15,421 bases of DNA from an uncultured Neomegalonema sp. Lineage in GTDB: Bacteria > Pseudomonadota > Alphaproteobacteria > Rhodobacterales > Rhodobacteraceae. Below the pieces are notes generated by a model. The model saw only the letters and a program-made list of their open reading frames with translations, made no database searches and was not told the DNA's origin. Shown here piece by piece: positions 13,072 to 15,421 of this stretch (its first letter is position 1; each line of letters opens with the position of its first letter). Made by a program: the position numbers and the translations under genes. Where the stretch lies: the NCBI GenBank assembly GCA_937927905.1, contig CALFWP010000105.1:1-15421 (forward strand), in the 5' to 3' direction.

Positions 13072-15267
13072 ATGCCGCCACTGAAAGATGCCTCCACACT
13101 GCATTACGGAACCGCGGGCGCGATCGGCGTGGTAATGAGCCTGGCTATTTTCAGTGCAACTGCAGCGGGTAACTCGGACATAAATGAATATACGGCATTC
13201 TCCGAACAGCTAGCAGGAAGGACTTCCCAGGCTTTACATACGATTGATTTGAATATGTCGGCAATGGCACAGGCCCTTGCCGCATCCGCGACAGCAACAG
13301 GCGGCACAATTCCACGTGAAAGCTTTGACGTGCTGGCGCAGCGGTTCTTTGCCCTGACACGTGAAACGCAAGGAATTGCTTTTTTCAGAAGCTTCCCGGA
13401 TCAGAACGCCGCACTGCAATTCACCCAACCGAATGCGGACGGGATAGCAAGGTTCACATCGGATAACACCACACTCTTCCTCGGCGCGACACAGGTTATG
13501 CAGGACCCGCGCATAGACGGATCGCGAATGGCATTTTCCGGCAGCAACGGAAAATTGCCCCTCGTGCTGGTGTCCGGTCCGGATGCGACCGCACGGATGG
13601 GGCAGGCCCTGAATTTCGACCTGCCTGTTTCTTCCAATATGTTCGAAGCCCGTCCGGATGGAATCGTTCCCGTTGAAGCGGCAAACATGTATTCACCGGG
13701 AACATCCGGTTTCTGGCGGATGATCAGCGTTCGCGGATACGACCAGAACAAACGCCCCGCATCTCTGGGTATTCTCGCTGCCTTTGTCGATGCACCATCA
13801 GTGTTCAGAGCACAAAACGGTTCAGCTTTAAACGTTACGGGTCCGCTTGAAACAACGTCATTACCTGAACCCGGCGGATACGTAGACAACGGGACAAAAC
13901 GCCAGACTGTTGTGTCCTCAGGAGTCCAGGGCTTTAAGCTCGGCTTTACCGCAACAACGGAGTCGCGCTCTTTTCTGAGTTGGATTTTTTCCCTGTTCGG
14001 CGGTTTGATCGCTGCGGGTGCCACATATTATGCCATTCAGAATGAAAGCAACGGACGCTATGCTGCTGAGCGCAAACTGGCCCTGCATCGCAGAGAATTC
14101 AAAAAGCGCACAGTCGAACTGAAACGTAGTGAAGACCGGTTCCGCCGCCTTGCCGAATCGACCAATGTTATTCCCTGGGCTGCTGATATGACCAAGGGCC
14201 GCTTTACGTATATCGGCCCGCAAATCGAACGCCTGTGCGGTTATCCCGCAAAATCATGGTGCGCATCGGGGTTCTGGGCAGACCATGTCCATCCGGAAGA
14301 CAGGCGCAAAGTGGCAGATAGCATCGGCCCCCTCGAAAGCGGGGGCTATGCCACTGTTGAATATAAGGTCCGCAGCGCGGACGGTCGTCTTGTTCATATG
14401 CGCAATATGCTGACAGTCCTGGATTCGAGGCGCAAAGACGGTTCTACAGTACGGATAGCCCAGGGTTACATGCTGGACATCACCGAGATGAAAACAGCAC
14501 AGAAAACCATGGATCAGGCCCGTAAGGGCGCAGAGGAAGCCAACAAATCAAAATCCGAATTCCTCGCAAACATGAGTCATGAGCTGCGCACACCGCTTAA
14601 CTCGGTCATCGGTTTTGCCGAAGTGATGAAAGACGAGATTTTCGGTCCGATTGGCGACCGGTACAAAGAATACGCCGAAAGCGTTCATAGCTCCGGACAG
14701 CACCTTCTGTCTTTGATCAATGATGTCCTCGACCTGTCCAAAATCGAGGCAGGCAAAATCGAGCTGGTGGAAGAGGAAACCGATATTGCCGTTATTCTCT
14801 CGAAATGCCGGCAATTGCTGCACGAACGCGCATCACAGGCCGGCCTGAGCATACAGTTGGTGATACCCGAGCCTTTACCGTTCGTCTTTGTCGATGGGCG
14901 CCGTATTAAGCAGGTGATACTCAATCTGATGTCAAATGCGGTCAAATTTACCCCGCCGGGCGGCCGCATCACACTGCGCGCAGAATTACAGCCTCCGCAG
15001 GGTCTTATGATTTCCGTGAGTGATAACGGCATCGGAATGACCAAAGAAGAAGTCGCGGTCGCACTGGAACAATTCGGGCAGATTGACAGCGAATTATCCC
15101 GTCAGCACGAAGGCACCGGTCTCGGTCTGCCGATTGCCCGGTCCCTGGCAGAACTGCACGGCGGAAAACTTGATGTGGAATCGCAAAAGGATTCGGGAAC
15201 TGCGGTTACAATCTGGCTACCGATTGAACGGGTCGTACCAAAGGGCAATCAGGGCAATGTCGCCTGA
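13072..15267 (+). CDS. Membrane-bound PAS sensor histidine kinase with CHASE-like periplasmic domain
   Basis: The 731-aa hybrid-free kinase has this order: membrane helix (about 14-33); a periplasmic region of about 265 residues that looks like a diverged CHASE domain (FSEQLAGRTSQAL.., GIAFFRSFP, GQALNFDLPVSSNMFEA, SLGILAAFVDAP); membrane helix (about 302-322); a charged linker/coiled coil (328-355); a PAS fold (about 356-472, with HVHPEDRRKV and GYMLDITEMK); HisKA with SHELRTPLN and phospho-acceptor His503, plus EIFGPIGDRYKEYAESVHSSGQHLLSLINDVLDLSKIE; and HATPase_c with N-box QVILNLMSNAVKF (Asn618, Asn622), G1 DNGIGM (651-656) and G2 GTGLGLPI (681-688). The HisKA region resembles the PleC/DivJ-like alphaproteobacterial group. 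No response regulator is encoded beside it. GGAG lies 7 bases before the ATG. Ligand unknown. Confidence 0.94.
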   Translation: MPPLKDASTLHYGTAGAIGVVMSLAIFSATAAGNSDINEYTAFSEQLAGRTSQALHTIDLNMSAMAQALAASATATGGTIPRESFDVLAQRFFALTRETQGIAFFRSFPDQNAALQFTQPNADGIARFTSDNTTLFLGATQVMQDPRIDGSRMAFSGSNGKLPLVLVSGPDATARMGQALNFDLPVSSNMFEARPDGIVPVEAANMYSPGTSGFWRMISVRGYDQNKRPASLGILAAFVDAPSVFRAQNGSALNVTGPLETTSLPEPGGYVDNGTKRQTVVSSGVQGFKLGFTATTESRSFLSWIFSLFGGLIAAGATYYAIQNESNGRYAAERKLALHRREFKKRTVELKRSEDRFRRLAESTNVIPWAADMTKGRFTYIGPQIERLCGYPAKSWCASGFWADHVHPEDRRKVADSIGPLESGGYATVEYKVRSADGRLVHMRNMLTVLDSRRKDGSTVRIAQGYMLDITEMKTAQKTMDQARKGAEEANKSKSEFLANMSHELRTPLNSVIGFAEVMKDEIFGPIGDRYKEYAESVHSSGQHLLSLINDVLDLSKIEAGKIELVEEETDIAVILSKCRQLLHERASQAGLSIQLVIPEPLPFVFVDGRRIKQVILNLMSNAVKFTPPGGRITLRAELQPPQGLMISVSDNGIGMTKEEVAVALEQFGQIDSELSRQHEGTGLGLPIARSLAELHGGKLDVESQKDSGTAVTIWLPIERVVPKGNQGNVA

Positions 15268-15382
15268 CACTCCATACAGCCGAAGACGGTATAATTCACG
15301 GCCCGTTGCGGCAGGGACTTGACGGAACGGGTCTGTTCTCACACTAAATAATCCCGTACAAACCTGCGGGATCACAGCACAT
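15268..15382. promoter_or_regulatory. Spacer with two inverted repeats before the last gene
   Basis: The 115-base gap carries CCCGTT/AACGGG (about 15302-15331) and ATCCCG/CGGGAT (15351-15372, 10-base loop). The second ends 10 bases before the ATG at 15383 and includes the only purine-rich stretch (CGGGA) that could serve as ribosome-binding site. A TTGACG at 15319-15324 could be a -35, but no well-spaced -10 was found. Confidence 0.35.
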
Positions 15383-15421
15383 ATGTCAGTCAGAGAAATC
15401 AACACGGTGATTGTTGGTGCG
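15383..15421 (+). CDS. Probable FAD/NAD(P)-dependent oxidoreductase, first 13 codons
   Basis: Only MSVREINTVIVGA is visible before the window ends. The pattern of a short polar lead then TVIVGA matches the first beta strand and start of the GxGxxG dinucleotide-binding loop found at the N-terminus of flavoprotein monooxygenases and related oxidoreductases. Thirteen residues cannot fix the family. The possible ribosome-binding site (GGGA, 11 bases away) is distant and lies within a hairpin. Confidence 0.5.
   Translation, partial: MSVREINTVIVGA

Noticed and set aside
1..15421. CRISPR array, tRNA/rRNA genes, integrase, toxin-antitoxin or phage-defence cluster
   Set aside because: I found no regularly spaced repeats, no cloverleaf-like sequence and no motifs of these gene types on either strand.

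Overview
The window is a chromosomal segment of an alphaproteobacterium. This is supported by the divergent xseA/purD pair, a short class I ilvC, an alphaproteobacterial SecG with a Gly-rich linker and acidic/proline tail, a DUF6456 protein, a pylA-free MttB-type methyltransferase, a Flp pilin, and a PhaR-like operator in front of a phasin-like gene. The gene mix resembles Rhodobacterales (roseobacter-type) genomes, but order-level placement is only tentative. Base composition looks moderate (mid-50s % GC by eye) and even. The exceptions are the A-rich end of the lysine-rich gene and a few AT-rich promoter gaps.

Region 1 (1-2358, minus strand) carries a cystathionine-gamma-synthase-family PLP enzyme, then pcaD (3-oxoadipate enol-lactonase), then the N-terminal 76 codons of a beta-keto acid cleavage enzyme (BKACE, DUF849). 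pcaD and the BKACE gene are 36 bases apart and look co-transcribed. This suggests that the 3-oxoadipate made by PcaD, or a related beta-keto acid, is cleaved with acetyl-CoA.

Region 2 (2486-3629) holds a small secreted protein with a four-Cys domain and a very lysine-rich tail. It is followed 9 bases later by a 590-bp decayed IS5-family element with recognisable inverted ends. The transposase is deleted, frameshifted and has lost its first catalytic Asp.

Region 3 (3630-8614) is housekeeping: xseA (minus) divergent from purD (plus), then ilvC, an orphan flp pilin gene on the minus strand sharing a strong hairpin terminator with ilvC, and secG.

Region 4 (8683-11112, plus) holds a non-pyrrolysine MttB-family methyltransferase and a secreted LpqC/PHB-depolymerase-like esterase. 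Region 5 (11214-12893, minus) has a phasin-like protein fused to a helix-hairpin-helix domain, expressed behind a TTGACA box and a perfect 10-bp-arm palindrome matching PhaR-type operators, preceded by a DUF6456 protein. Region 6 (13072-15267, plus) is a membrane-bound PAS-HisKA-HATPase sensor kinase with a CHASE-like periplasmic domain. It is followed by the first 13 codons of a probable flavoprotein.

No tRNA, rRNA, CRISPR array, integrase or defence cluster is visible. The most interesting candidates are the phasin-HhH protein with its operator, the PcaD-BKACE pair, the lysine-rich secreted protein, and the clamp-binding-like tail of XseA. I do not see a convincing wholly new multi-gene system.
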